Below are positions 1 to 5,618 of a stretch of 6,680 bases of DNA, in pieces. Each line of letters starts with the position of its first letter. The first letter of the stretch is position 1. Source of the DNA: Cellvibrionaceae bacterium (GTDB lineage: Bacteria; Pseudomonadota; Gammaproteobacteria; Pseudomonadales; Cellvibrionaceae); NCBI GenBank assembly GCA_027012915.1, contig JALUYN010000618.1, positions 1 through 6,680 of the forward strand, written 5' to 3'. The notes under the pieces are model-generated. The model was not told where the DNA came from. It ran no database searches and saw only the letters and a program-made list of their open reading frames with translations. The translations under genes were made by a program, and so were the position numbers.

Positions 1-801
1 ATTCCCACGCCCAGAGCTGAACGCTTGGCTCAGCACCTGCCGCAATTACTGCAGGCGGTGCAATGCATGGTGCAACCGGAGATATTCAACCCGCAGAACA
101 CTCACGCTGACTTTGCCGTCGTATTTCCGGTACACATTTGCTACTGGGCCCTGCCGCCATTGATGCAAAAGCTGGGGGAGCAAGCCCCCCACTTCTCACT
201 GCGTACTGAGCGCCAGGAAGACAATCAACTGGAACAACTGAGCACCGGCAAAATCGACTTCCTGATTCAGGTGGCTCAGGAGCACTACCCGGAGGAATAC
301 GACGTCACAACCATCGGCGTAGCCCCACCGGTCTTGTTTGCCCGCGCCGGCCATCCTCTGACCAAACTCGACAAGTTAACCTGGGAACTGGTGGAACAAT
401 ACCCGCAAATTCGCAACCGTATCGCCGATCTCAGTGACAAACACTTCTTCCGAACTGCCGACTCGAGCTTTATAGAGCATGAAAAACAGATCAAACCACA
501 TCTGGAGACCGATCACTTTTTCTCTGCGCTGGAAGTACTTAGGTGCACCGACTACGTTATGCCGAACCTTCCGGTATTTGTTGAAGAGGAAGACCTGAGC
601 AAAGATATAGTCGCCTTGCCCCTGCCCGATGATGAGGAGTTATTGCTGCAATTTGTACTGGTGTCTCACGAGCGCACCCGGCACTCCATGGCTCATAGGT
701 TTATGTACGACAAATTGATTGAAGTGGTTGAAGAATATCGTCTCAAGAATGGCATTCCTACACTGCCGGAAATGCGTAAATTACGGGGTTTTGCGTTTTA
801 G
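1..801 (+). CDS. LysR-family transcriptional regulator, 5' end outside window
   Basis: The reading frame is open from base 1 to the TAG at 799-801 and gives 266 residues. The first visible residues, I-P-T-P-R-A-E-R-L-A, match the end of the LysR winged helix-turn-helix (the usual V-P-T-P-R-A) and the start of the linker helix. About 55-60 residues of DNA-binding domain therefore lie left of the window, and the TTG at 25 is not a true start. The rest is the periplasmic-binding-protein-like effector domain. It has a beta strand (FAVVFPV), then a helix with the typical LPPLMQKL...AP pattern, then D-N-Q-L-E-Q-L-S-T-G-K-I-D-F-L-I, the LysR 'L..G.iDl.i' signature. The family binds a small co-inducer here and activates or represses a promoter. 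Neither effector nor target can be read from the sequence. The end (PEMRKLRGFAF) looks intact. No gene follows on the same strand, so any divergent partner is outside the window. Confidence 0.88.
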   Translation: MPTPRAERLAQHLPQLLQAVQCMVQPEIFNPQNTHADFAVVFPVHICYWALPPLMQKLGEQAPHFSLRTERQEDNQLEQLSTGKIDFLIQVAQEHYPEEYDVTTIGVAPPVLFARAGHPLTKLDKLTWELVEQYPQIRNRIADLSDKHFFRTADSSFIEHEKQIKPHLETDHFFSALEVLRCTDYVMPNLPVFVEEEDLSKDIVALPLPDDEELLLQFVLVSHERTRHSMAHRFMYDKLIEVVEEYRLKNGIPTLPEMRKLRGFAF

Positions 802-950
802 CAGAGAGAGAACTCATGATGCCGCGTAATTATCTGACCCCCCTTCCGCGGTATACCCTCAAGCTCGGATACCATCGACATACATTTATAGTTTGGTGCT
901 ATCCTGGGAGATACCGCTCACGGCATCCATGCCTTCCGCGGTATACGACC

Positions 951-1010
951 GCCAAGGATGGCGGAAGTGCAGATATTGCAGGAGCAAATATCTGCCATGC
1001 CATCCCTGGC
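951..1010. repeat. Long imperfect inverted repeat (two-tier hairpin)
   Basis: The outer arms 951-962 and 999-1010 pair over 12 bp with a single mismatch. Inside, 969-976 pairs with 988-995. After a one-base bulge at 987, TGC at 977-979 pairs with GCA at 984-986 around an AGGA tetraloop. There is no T-tract on either side, so a Rho-independent terminator is unlikely. The structure could protect a transcript 3' end or be the folded unit of a repeat family. Confidence 0.65.
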
Positions 1011-1115
1011 AATCGTCGCTACCGGCTTCCTGCCTCTCGCGACATACATGCCATCCTTGGCAATCGTCGCTGCCGGCTTCCTGCCTCTCGCGACATACAT
1101 GCCATCCTTGGCAAT
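997..1115. repeat. 51-bp tandem repeat, 2.3 copies
   Basis: Copies lie at 997-1047 and 1048-1098, with a partial third at 1099-1115. The two full copies differ at only two positions (CCCTGG/CCTTGG and CTACC/CTGCC). Each unit begins with a small palindrome, TGCCATCCTTGGCA, and contains a GTCGC/GCGAC pair. The near identity points to recent duplication by slippage or recombination, so copy number may differ between strains. The partial third copy ends directly at the A-tract of the terminator at 1116-1141. Confidence 0.9.
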
Positions 1116-1141
1116 AAAAAAAGCCCACCGTATAGGTGGGC
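1116..1141 (-). terminator. Rho-independent terminator of the 29-residue gene
   Basis: GCCCACC (1123-1129) and GGTGGGC (1135-1141) form a perfect 7-bp GC-rich stem around a 5-base loop. Seven A residues at 1116-1122 give a T7 tract 3' of the stem on the minus strand. On the plus strand no T-tract follows, so it works leftwards. It sits 35 bp past the stop codon of the small gene at 1177-1266 and is strong support for transcription of that gene. Confidence 0.85.
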
Positions 1142-1176
1142 AAAAATAAGAGTTTAATTCAGAGTTTCCGCGTTAC

Positions 1177-1266
1177 TCAGCAAGTCTGGCACTGATTTTT
1201 ATTCTTCATATCCTGGTAGATAGCCAAACCGAGAACTGAGACATAAATCGCAATTACAATAGCCAT
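1177..1266 (-). CDS. Putative 29-residue single-span membrane protein with C-terminal CxxC
   Basis: ATG at 1266-1264, stop TGA at 1179-1177. The product starts MAIVIAIYVSVLGLAIY, one hydrophobic helix of about 16 residues. A short polar tail follows (QDMKNKN), then Q-C-Q-T-C as the last residues. A good Shine-Dalgarno, GAGGT at 1279-1275, sits 8 bases before the ATG, and a canonical terminator lies 35 bp after the stop. Together these make a complete minimal transcription unit, which argues for a real gene despite its size. By the positive-inside rule the K-rich tail is probably cytoplasmic. The Cys-x-x-Cys could bind a metal or be redox active; this is inference from the motif only. I do not recognise the family. 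The alternative is a chance ORF in an sRNA transcript, because the promoter and terminator would equally suit a small RNA. Confidence 0.6.
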   Translation of the reverse strand: MAIVIAIYVSVLGLAIYQDMKNKNQCQTC

Positions 1267-1274
1267 AATGAGTT

Positions 1275-1279
1275 ACCTC
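1275..1279 (-). promoter_or_regulatory. Shine-Dalgarno of the 29-residue gene
   Basis: GAGGT on the minus strand, 8 bases upstream of the ATG at 1266. Its spacing and match to the 16S anti-SD are near optimal, and it fixes the start codon. Confidence 0.65.
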
Positions 1280-1290
1280 GCTTGAGTCGC

Positions 1291-1308
1291 GTTAGAGCAA
1301 TCTCTAAC
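1291..1308. promoter_or_regulatory. 18-bp perfect dyad upstream of the small gene
   Basis: GTTAGAG and CTCTAAC form perfect 7-bp arms around CAAT. The dyad lies between the proposed -10 (1317-1322) and the Shine-Dalgarno of the small gene, at or just after the predicted transcription start. It could be a repressor operator, or a 5' hairpin stabilising the mRNA. No regulator can be assigned. Confidence 0.4.
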
Positions 1309-1316
1309 TGGTGATC

Positions 1317-1345
1317 AGTCTATGACTCGTCGGCAAATTCCACAA
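1317..1345 (-). promoter_or_regulatory. Possible sigma70 promoter of the small gene
   Basis: On the minus strand TTGTGG (1345-1340) is separated by 17 bp from TAGACT (1322-1317). The -10 matches the consensus at four of six bases and the -35 at three. Initiation near 1310 would give a leader of about 45 bases that starts at the dyad at 1291-1308. The match is weak and rests mainly on correct spacing and position. Confidence 0.3.
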
Positions 1346-1367
1346 ATGGCTTATTTTCAAATGCCAC

Positions 1368-1382
1368 ATGAATTAAATTCAT
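1368..1382. promoter_or_regulatory. 15-bp perfect palindrome, operator-like
   Basis: ATGAATT-A-AATTCAT is a perfect odd-length palindrome centred at 1375. It lies about 65 bp upstream of the predicted start of the small-gene transcript, where an activator or repressor dimer could bind. AT-rich palindromes also arise by chance, and no known regulator box is clearly matched. Confidence 0.3.
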
Positions 1383-1449
1383 ATTTAAAGCGGAGCGATT
1401 GATTTCAGGATCGTTAACAACACTTATGCAGAGCGTTCTCTATAACACA

Positions 1450-1541
1450 ATTAGGACGTAGCTTCTGGGAAATCCCCTCAAAGATAAACTATCGAAACTT
1501 TCCCATAGAGTTCGTGGATATTTTTGAAATTTTGTCCTAAT
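1450..1541 (-). other. Nested inverted repeats in the intergenic region
   Basis: ATTAGGAC (1450-1457) pairs perfectly with GTCCTAAT (1534-1541). Inside this, TGGGAAA (1466-1472) pairs perfectly with TTTCCCA (1499-1505), and GATA-AAC-TATC (1483-1493) is a further dyad in the inner loop. The order is consistent with a closed multi-stem RNA fold of about 90 bases. No ORF of note, clear promoter or T-tract accompanies it, so a small RNA or a cis element remains only a possibility. Together with the stem-loop at 1549-1591 and the dyads nearer 1300, this is what the 365-bp gap at 1267-1631 holds. Confidence 0.35.
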
Positions 1542-1548
1542 AGATATT

Positions 1549-1591
1549 TCCCTAGCAACTGCCTCTATTCCAGAGCGGCAGCTACCAGGGA
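1549..1591 (-). other. 15-bp RNA stem-loop just downstream of the chemoreceptor gene
   Basis: On the minus-strand transcript 1591-1577 pairs with 1563-1549 over 15 uninterrupted base pairs. Three of these are G-U wobbles, at 1554/1586, 1556/1584 and 1558/1582. The loop is 13 bases. On the plus strand those three positions would be A-C mismatches, so the structure is strand-specific and belongs to leftward RNA. It begins 40 bp after the stop codon of the receptor. No U-tract follows, so it is more likely a 3'-end stabiliser or Rho-dependent stop than an intrinsic terminator. Confidence 0.5.
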
Positions 1592-1631
1592 TTTAGATTT
1601 AGGTTCAAATTCGGATGCTGTTAGGAATCTT

Positions 1632-3665
1632 TCAAACCTTAAATTGTTTGATCAGATCCTTAAGACGCCCCACAGATTCCGACAGCTGATGACTAGCCTG
1701 TTCTGTTTCGCTGGCGCCCTCAGCGGTCTTTTCACCGGCGCGATTGATCTCGACGATATTACTATCGATATCCCCCGCCACCGAGGTTTGACGCTCTGCA
1801 GCGGTGGCAATCTGTTGGCTCTGATCGACGATCATGCCCACTGCCCCAAGGATGTTTTCTAGCGCACCCTGCACCTGGTCGGACTGACTCACGGTATTGT
1901 CAGCTTTTTCATGGCTGGCATTCATAGCTTTCACGGCCTGATCCACACCATTCTGAAGCTTGACGATCATCTGCTCAATTTCTTCAGTAGATTGCTGAGT
2001 GCGCTGGGCCAGGGTTCTTACTTCATCTGCCACTACCGCAAAACCACGCCCCTGCTCGCCAGCCCTGGCGGCTTCAATTGCAGCGTTAAGCGCCAACAGG
2101 TTGGTCTGCTCTGCGATCCCCTTAATCACATCCAGCACCTGGCTGATGGCTGAGCTGTCTGAAGCCAGTTGATTGATAACATTAACCGACTGCTCGATTT
2201 CCTCGGCCAGCCCCTTGATACTGCCCACCTGCTGCTCTACAAGCTCTCGCCCCGACACCGTCTCATCTTTTACACTGTGTGCGCTCTGCACTGCAGTTTC
2301 CGAACTGCTGGAGACCTCTTGGGTGGTGGCCGACATCTCGGTCATGGCACTGGCCACCATTTCGATCTGCTGACGCTGCCCAACCACCAATTGGTTACTC
2401 TGTGAGGATACGGTTTTGACACGCTCAGACTGACTCTCCACCTCTACTACCGTGTCGCCAACCAGCTGCAGAAGGTCGTGAATTTTTTCCACCATATCGT
2501 TAAATACGATCCCCAGATCTCCCAGTTCATCCTTGCTGGAGGCCAGATAGCTGGCTGTCATATCTCCACCGGCGACCTTGTTCACTACCTGGCTCAAACC
2601 ATCAATGGTGGTGCGGGTAGAAACGTAGAAGCCGGCGTAAAGGTAGAAAATTACTATGAAGATCGCCATAAGAACCAGCACGAGAGTAATCATCTGCAAG
2701 CGTTTGGAGGAAAGTCGACTATCGAGCTGCTCTTGCACGTAGGTCTCGAGAGCATCCACCAGAATGAAATTGCGCTGCATTACTCCGGTAATTTTTGTGA
2801 ATGCCGCGTCCCAGTCACCATTGACATCCTCGGCAAATAAAAAGTCGTCCTCAATAAGCAAAATAGTGTCAGAAAAGGCCTTGGTACTGCTCTCTATAAG
2901 CTCGTCGAATTTGGCCGGCAGATCGGGGTTCTGCGTCCGGACCTCAGAAATTGCCACCTCGTAGGACTTACCGATCTTTTCCAATTGGGTAATAGAAGCT
3001 TCAAGGAAATTGCCGTGATCAGACGACAACATGCCACCGGCACGGAAAGCAGCGGCACCAATGGATCTTACATCGGCAATATGCTTGTTGGAGTCATGGG
3101 CCATCCCCAGCAGGAACTCCGTAATCTGGCGAGTACCGACATTCTCATCCTGACTTAGGCCACTCTGGGCTCCAACAATTTTCATAAAGCCTTTGAATTC
3201 ATTCATCAACAAATCGACGTTGGCAAATTTGCTGATGGGCATTTCATCACTGGCCACCGTATTGAGGCCATCCAACAGAGCCTGACGCTTGTCATTAAAA
3301 GCGGCAAGCTTGTCCGGCTCGTCTGAAACTGCGGGCATTTCTTGCAGCGCGCCGGAAATCTTCTGAATCTGCCGCTCTATGCGCTCGGGAACGCCGCCTT
3401 CGCGGTCGGGCTGAACATAGAATCGATTAATACGCACGAGACTATGCAGCTCCAACAGATCCCGGCGCAATATAGTGACGTCTCGCACCACTTGCATGGA
3501 ATCCAGCGCATTGCGCGTCTGGAGAAAAGACTGAAACGAATTATTGATGACCATCAGGTTGGTCACCGCCATCGGAATTACAAACATTGCGCTGACGAGA
3601 CTGAATTTCATGCCGAAACTCATGCGGTTCATCAGAGCAATCGCAGGATACAATATTGCCTTCAA
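1632..3665 (-). CDS. Methyl-accepting chemotaxis protein, transmembrane
   Basis: This inner-membrane chemoreceptor controls CheA through CheW. I choose the TTG at 3665 (677 aa) because a perfect AGGAGG at 3677-3672 ends six bases before it. The in-frame GTG at 3683 has no Shine-Dalgarno and would place AGGAGG inside the gene. Domains from that start are: TM1 about 21-40, a large helical periplasmic sensor about 41-324, TM2 about 325-348, HAMP about 349-401 (S-K-D-E-L-G-D-L-G...F-N-D-M), then the cytoplasmic signalling bundle to 677. The tip at about 519-550 is canonical ([16 protein letters not shown]...[10 protein letters not shown]). An [11 protein letters not shown] segment is a probable methylation helix. 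The sensor is longer than a Tar-type four-helix bundle (about 150 aa) and nearer a helical bimodular (HBM) domain in size; the ligand is unknown. There is no C-terminal CheR-tethering pentapeptide; the end is K-D-L-I-K-Q-F-K-V. It appears monocistronic. Confidence 0.95.
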   Translation of the reverse strand: MKAILYPAIALMNRMSFGMKFSLVSAMFVIPMAVTNLMVINNSFQSFLQTRNALDSMQVVRDVTILRRDLLELHSLVRINRFYVQPDREGGVPERIERQIQKISGALQEMPAVSDEPDKLAAFNDKRQALLDGLNTVASDEMPISKFANVDLLMNEFKGFMKIVGAQSGLSQDENVGTRQITEFLLGMAHDSNKHIADVRSIGAAAFRAGGMLSSDHGNFLEASITQLEKIGKSYEVAISEVRTQNPDLPAKFDELIESSTKAFSDTILLIEDDFLFAEDVNGDWDAAFTKITGVMQRNFILVDALETYVQEQLDSRLSSKRLQMITLVLVLMAIFIVIFYLYAGFYVSTRTTIDGLSQVVNKVAGGDMTASYLASSKDELGDLGIVFNDMVEKIHDLLQLVGDTVVEVESQSERVKTVSSQSNQLVVGQRQQIEMVASAMTEMSATTQEVSSSSETAVQSAHSVKDETVSGRELVEQQVGSIKGLAEEIEQSVNVINQLASDSSAISQVLDVIKGIAEQTNLLALNAAIEAARAGEQGRGFAVVADEVRTLAQRTQQSTEEIEQMIVKLQNGVDQAVKAMNASHEKADNTVSQSDQVQGALENILGAVGMIVDQSQQIATAAERQTSVAGDIDSNIVEINRAGEKTAEGASETEQASHQLSESVGRLKDLIKQFKV

Positions 3666-3671
3666 AAGAGG

Positions 3672-3677
3672 CCTCCT
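3672..3677 (-). promoter_or_regulatory. Perfect Shine-Dalgarno deciding a TTG start
   Basis: AGGAGG on the minus strand is followed by the six bases CCTCTT and then TTG at 3665-3663. It selects the TTG over the upstream in-frame GTG at 3683 and over later ATG codons in the first 20 residues. Confidence 0.7.
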
Positions 3678-3699
3678 GTGCACACTTAATATTTTAATA

Positions 3700-3705
3700 A
3701 TTATA
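3700..3705 (-). promoter_or_regulatory. Perfect -10 element near the chemoreceptor start
   Basis: TATAAT on the minus strand (3705-3700) would start transcription near 3693 and give a leader of about 28 bases. The hexamer 17 bp upstream (GGATAG) does not resemble a -35, and there is no extended TG motif, so an activator would be needed or the match is chance in an AT-rich stretch. Confidence 0.3.
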
Positions 3706-3812
3706 GCCGCTTACTTTTTGACCTATCCGTGTCACAGGGCACCTCTAATTTCTCAGCCAATAGGGCCCTTGGGTGCCTTCGCTCTCTCGAAGCGGGGCTT
3801 TAGTATATCTAG

Positions 3813-3820
3813 TTATCGGC
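3813..3820 (-). promoter_or_regulatory. Possible FliA (sigma28) -10 box upstream of the chemoreceptor
   Basis: GCCGATAA on the minus strand is an exact match to the flagellar sigma28 -10 consensus and faces the chemoreceptor gene. The -35 is poor. At the standard 15-bp spacing the bases are TTTA where TAAA is expected. Initiation near 3806 would give a leader of about 140 bases with a GGCACC/GGTGCC hairpin (3738-3743 with 3772-3777). Sigma28 control of chemoreceptors is common in flagellated gammaproteobacteria, which lends weight to the match. Confidence 0.4.
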
Positions 3821-3871
3821 GTGCTCTGCAGTTTCTAAATGTCTTAATTTCACCAAATAGTGACTAAAAGA

Positions 3872-3901
3872 CAGAAAAAAGATCAAACTTTGAACAGTTT
3901 G
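3872..3901 (-). terminator. Possible second, AT-rich terminator after gltX
   Basis: CAAACT (3884-3889) and AGTTTG (3896-3901) form a 6-bp stem around TTGAAC. On the minus strand it is followed, after ATC, by T6. The stem is weak (two GC pairs), so it would act only as a backup for the terminator at 3908-3935. Confidence 0.35.
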
Positions 3902-3907
3902 GGAGTG

Positions 3908-3935
3908 AAAAAAGCCGACCTAATTAGTCGGCTTT
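3908..3935 (-). terminator. Rho-independent terminator of gltX
   Basis: AAAGCCGAC (3911-3919) and GTCGGCTTT (3927-3935) form a perfect 9-bp stem around a 7-base loop, with a T6 tract on the minus strand (A6 at 3908-3913). It lies 16 bp after the gltX stop codon and separates gltX from the chemoreceptor gene. Confidence 0.9.
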
Positions 3936-3951
3936 ATCGAGAAGAGAAAAA

Positions 3952-5439
3952 TCAGGCCAACGCAGCGTAGGCTTTTTCCAGCTTTTTAAGCTGCTTTTTA
4001 CCCAGTTCGCCAACGCACACTTGCAGGGCATGGCGAATACGAGCACGGGTCATATCCGGGCCCAGCAGAGTCATTGAGTCCATGACAGAAAATGATGACG
4101 TGGTTCCAGCAATAGCAACAAACAAAGGCGCCAGGAAATCTTTCAACTTGATATCCAGCTGTCCAGACAGTTCCTTGAGGGTATTGAAGATCTCGCTGCG
4201 CTCCCAGGTGCGCAGCGCTTCCAAGCGCCACAGTGCAAATTGCAGTACAGATTTCAGCTGCTCTTCGTCGAGTTTCACTTCTGCAAAGCTGTCGCGGGTC
4301 AACGCTAACTGGCCAGAGGCCAGGAAGCTGGTCAAAGGTGCAAAATCACTGAGCGTATTCATGCGCTGTTGCGCGTGGGGCAACACCTGCATCAAGTTAT
4401 CGCGATTAAACGCCCACTGCTGCAGGCGATCGGCCAGCGCTTCCATATCCAGATCTTCACGAATCCACAGGCCATTGAGCCACGACAGCTTTTCGACGTC
4501 GAAAATCGGGCCGCCCAAAGACACGCGTTGAACATCAAAGTTATCCATCATCTGCTGCAGCGTGAACTTCTCGCTCTCATCGGGCATGGACCAGCCCATG
4601 CGCCCCAGATAGTTCACCAGAGCCTCCGGCAGATAGCCCATGCGCTGATAGTAGAGAATCGAGGTCGGGTTCTTGCGCTTACTCAACTTGGACTTGTCCG
4701 GGTTGCGCAGCAGTGGCAAGTGGCAAAGCTGTGGCATATCCCAACCAAAGTACTCGTAGAGCAGCTTGTGCTTGGGTGCGGAGTTAATCCACTCCTCGCC
4801 GCGCAATACATGGGTGATCTGCATCAGATGATCGTCAACCACATTGGCCAGATGGTAGGTGGGCATGCCATCGGATTTCAGCAGTACCTGGGCGTCCACC
4901 TGCCCCCAGTCCAACTCGATGGTGCCACGCAGCATATCGTCCACAGGACAAGGCCCTTCGCCCTCAGGCACTATCATACGAATAACATAGGGCATACCCT
5001 CGGCTTCACGACGTGCCACTTCCGTTTCATCGAGCATCAGCTCACTGGGCTTGAGAGCAGCAAAACCGCCTGCTGCGCGCCGCGCCTCTCGCAGTTGATC
5101 CAGCTCTTCCGGGGTGCGATAGCAGCGGAACGCGTGACCTTTGTCCACCAGTTCCTGAGCATACTTGGCGTAGATATCGCCGCGCTCGCTCTGGCGATAG
5201 GGACCAAAATCGCCGGCCTTGTCGGGACCTTCGTCCCAATCCAAGCCCAGCCAACGCAGGCTGTCCAGAATAGCCTGTTCCGATTCCGGCGTGGATCGCG
5301 CCTGGTCTGTATCTTCAATACGCAGGATAAATTTGCCGCCCTGCTGCTTGGCAAAGCACAGATTGAACAGCGCGATATAGGCGGTGCCGACGTGGGGATC
5401 CCCAGTGGGGGAAGGCGCAATACGGGTGCGAACGGTCAT
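3952..5439 (-). CDS. gltX: Glutamate--tRNA ligase (GluRS)
   Basis: A cytoplasmic class I aminoacyl-tRNA synthetase that charges tRNA-Glu with glutamate using ATP. Start at the ATG at 5439 (495 aa). An in-frame TTG at 5454 would add five residues ahead of the conserved [13 protein letters not shown] start and has no Shine-Dalgarno. The catalytic signatures are present: the HIGH motif as H-V-G-T at 16-19, R-I-E-D-T-D about 40-45, and the KMSKS loop as K-L-S-K-R at 251-255. L-R-G-E-E-W (about 213-218) and the discriminating catalytic-core segments are also intact, and a full C-terminal anticodon-binding domain ends in [11 protein letters not shown]. Length is normal for the bacterial enzyme. The insert after [10 protein letters not shown] has one Cys and lacks the C-x-C...C-x-H zinc site of the E. 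coli enzyme. It is flanked by its own promoter and terminator and is monocistronic. Confidence 0.97.
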   Translation of the reverse strand: MTVRTRIAPSPTGDPHVGTAYIALFNLCFAKQQGGKFILRIEDTDQARSTPESEQAILDSLRWLGLDWDEGPDKAGDFGPYRQSERGDIYAKYAQELVDKGHAFRCYRTPEELDQLREARRAAGGFAALKPSELMLDETEVARREAEGMPYVIRMIVPEGEGPCPVDDMLRGTIELDWGQVDAQVLLKSDGMPTYHLANVVDDHLMQITHVLRGEEWINSAPKHKLLYEYFGWDMPQLCHLPLLRNPDKSKLSKRKNPTSILYYQRMGYLPEALVNYLGRMGWSMPDESEKFTLQQMMDNFDVQRVSLGGPIFDVEKLSWLNGLWIREDLDMEALADRLQQWAFNRDNLMQVLPHAQQRMNTLSDFAPLTSFLASGQLALTRDSFAEVKLDEEQLKSVLQFALWRLEALRTWERSEIFNTLKELSGQLDIKLKDFLAPLFVAIAGTTSSFSVMDSMTLLGPDMTRARIRHALQVCVGELGKKQLKKLEKAYAALA

Positions 5440-5504
5440 GACTCTGGTTCTCAAATTTTGGTGTTCAAGTTCGGGATGTTTTGAAAGGGCAAAACAAAGC
5501 GGCG

Positions 5505-5533
5505 ATTATACGCATTCAACGGATTGGATTACA
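5505..5533 (-). promoter_or_regulatory. gltX promoter
   Basis: A perfect TATAAT (5510-5505) lies in the G-C-G-TATAAT-C-G-C context common at gammaproteobacterial housekeeping promoters. The hexamer 17 bp upstream is TGTAAT (5533-5528), a poor -35. Transcription would start near 5498, giving a leader of about 60 bases to the gltX ATG. Confidence 0.55.
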
Positions 5534-5560
5534 CCGGATCTGCATAAAACCCTACAACGT

Positions 5561-5587
5561 AAAACGGCGCCTCAGAGAGAGCGCCGT
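5561..5587 (-). terminator. Terminator-like hairpin after the ODP gene
   Basis: ACGGCGC (5564-5570) and GCGCCGT (5581-5587) form a perfect 7-bp GC-rich stem. CTC/GAG inside the loop can extend it past a one-base bulge. On the minus strand the stem runs into TTTT and then mixed bases, so the U-tract is short. Its location 32 bp after the ODP stop codon and before the gltX promoter suits a terminator. Confidence 0.6.
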
Positions 5588-5618
5588 CAGGTCGACTGAG
5601 TTTGAAGTCCTTGGCCAA

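Larger units (their letters stand above)
842..1115. repeat. Palindrome-rich intergenic repeat cluster (REP/MITE-like)
   Basis: About 270 bp between the LysR gene and the next gene are built from related short palindromes and direct repeats. The 15-mer CCTTCCGCGGTATAC occurs at 842-856 and 932-946. CGACATACAT occurs at 876-885, 1040-1049 and 1091-1100. A first hairpin spans 911-944 (ATACCGC/GCGGTAT outer stem, GGCA/TGCC inner stem). A second spans 951-1010, with GCCAAGGATGGC pairing to GCCATCCCTGGC with one mismatch and an inner GCAGATAT/ATATCTGC stem. A 51-bp tandem repeat then runs to 1115. Open frames cross the region on both strands only because the 51-bp period is a multiple of three. I infer a non-coding repetitive element and no protein gene. 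It carries no transposase. Confidence 0.7.

Noticed and set aside
951..1010. Plus-strand terminator for the LysR gene
   Set aside because: The inverted repeat is long but no T-tract follows on either strand; it fits the repeat element better.
997..1115. CRISPR array
   Set aside because: The repeats are directly contiguous 51-bp tandem units with no unique spacers, and no cas gene is present.
886..1143. Overlapping minus-strand ORFs with repeated DCQGWHVCRERQEAGSD- or KDGMYVARGRKP-type peptides
   Set aside because: Translations of the same 51-bp tandem repeat in different frames; no Shine-Dalgarno or codon signal.
816..1157. 113-residue plus-strand ORF right after the LysR gene, preceded by a purine-rich AGAGAGAGA
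   Set aside because: It runs through the hairpins, the tandem repeat and the terminator stem. Its sequence is repeat-derived and the opposite strand and other frames are equally open because the repeat period is a multiple of three.
1315..1382. 20-residue minus-strand ORF beginning in the AT palindrome (MNLIHVAFENKPF...)
   Set aside because: No Shine-Dalgarno, and it overlaps the proposed promoter of the small gene; probably chance.
1524..3689. Several plus-strand ORFs of 66-120 residues antisense to the chemoreceptor gene
   Set aside because: Shadows of a clearly identified 677-residue MCP.
4369..5484. 371-residue plus-strand ORF antisense to gltX
   Set aside because: Shadow of gltX, which has all GluRS motifs on the other strand; the ORF has no recognisable domain.
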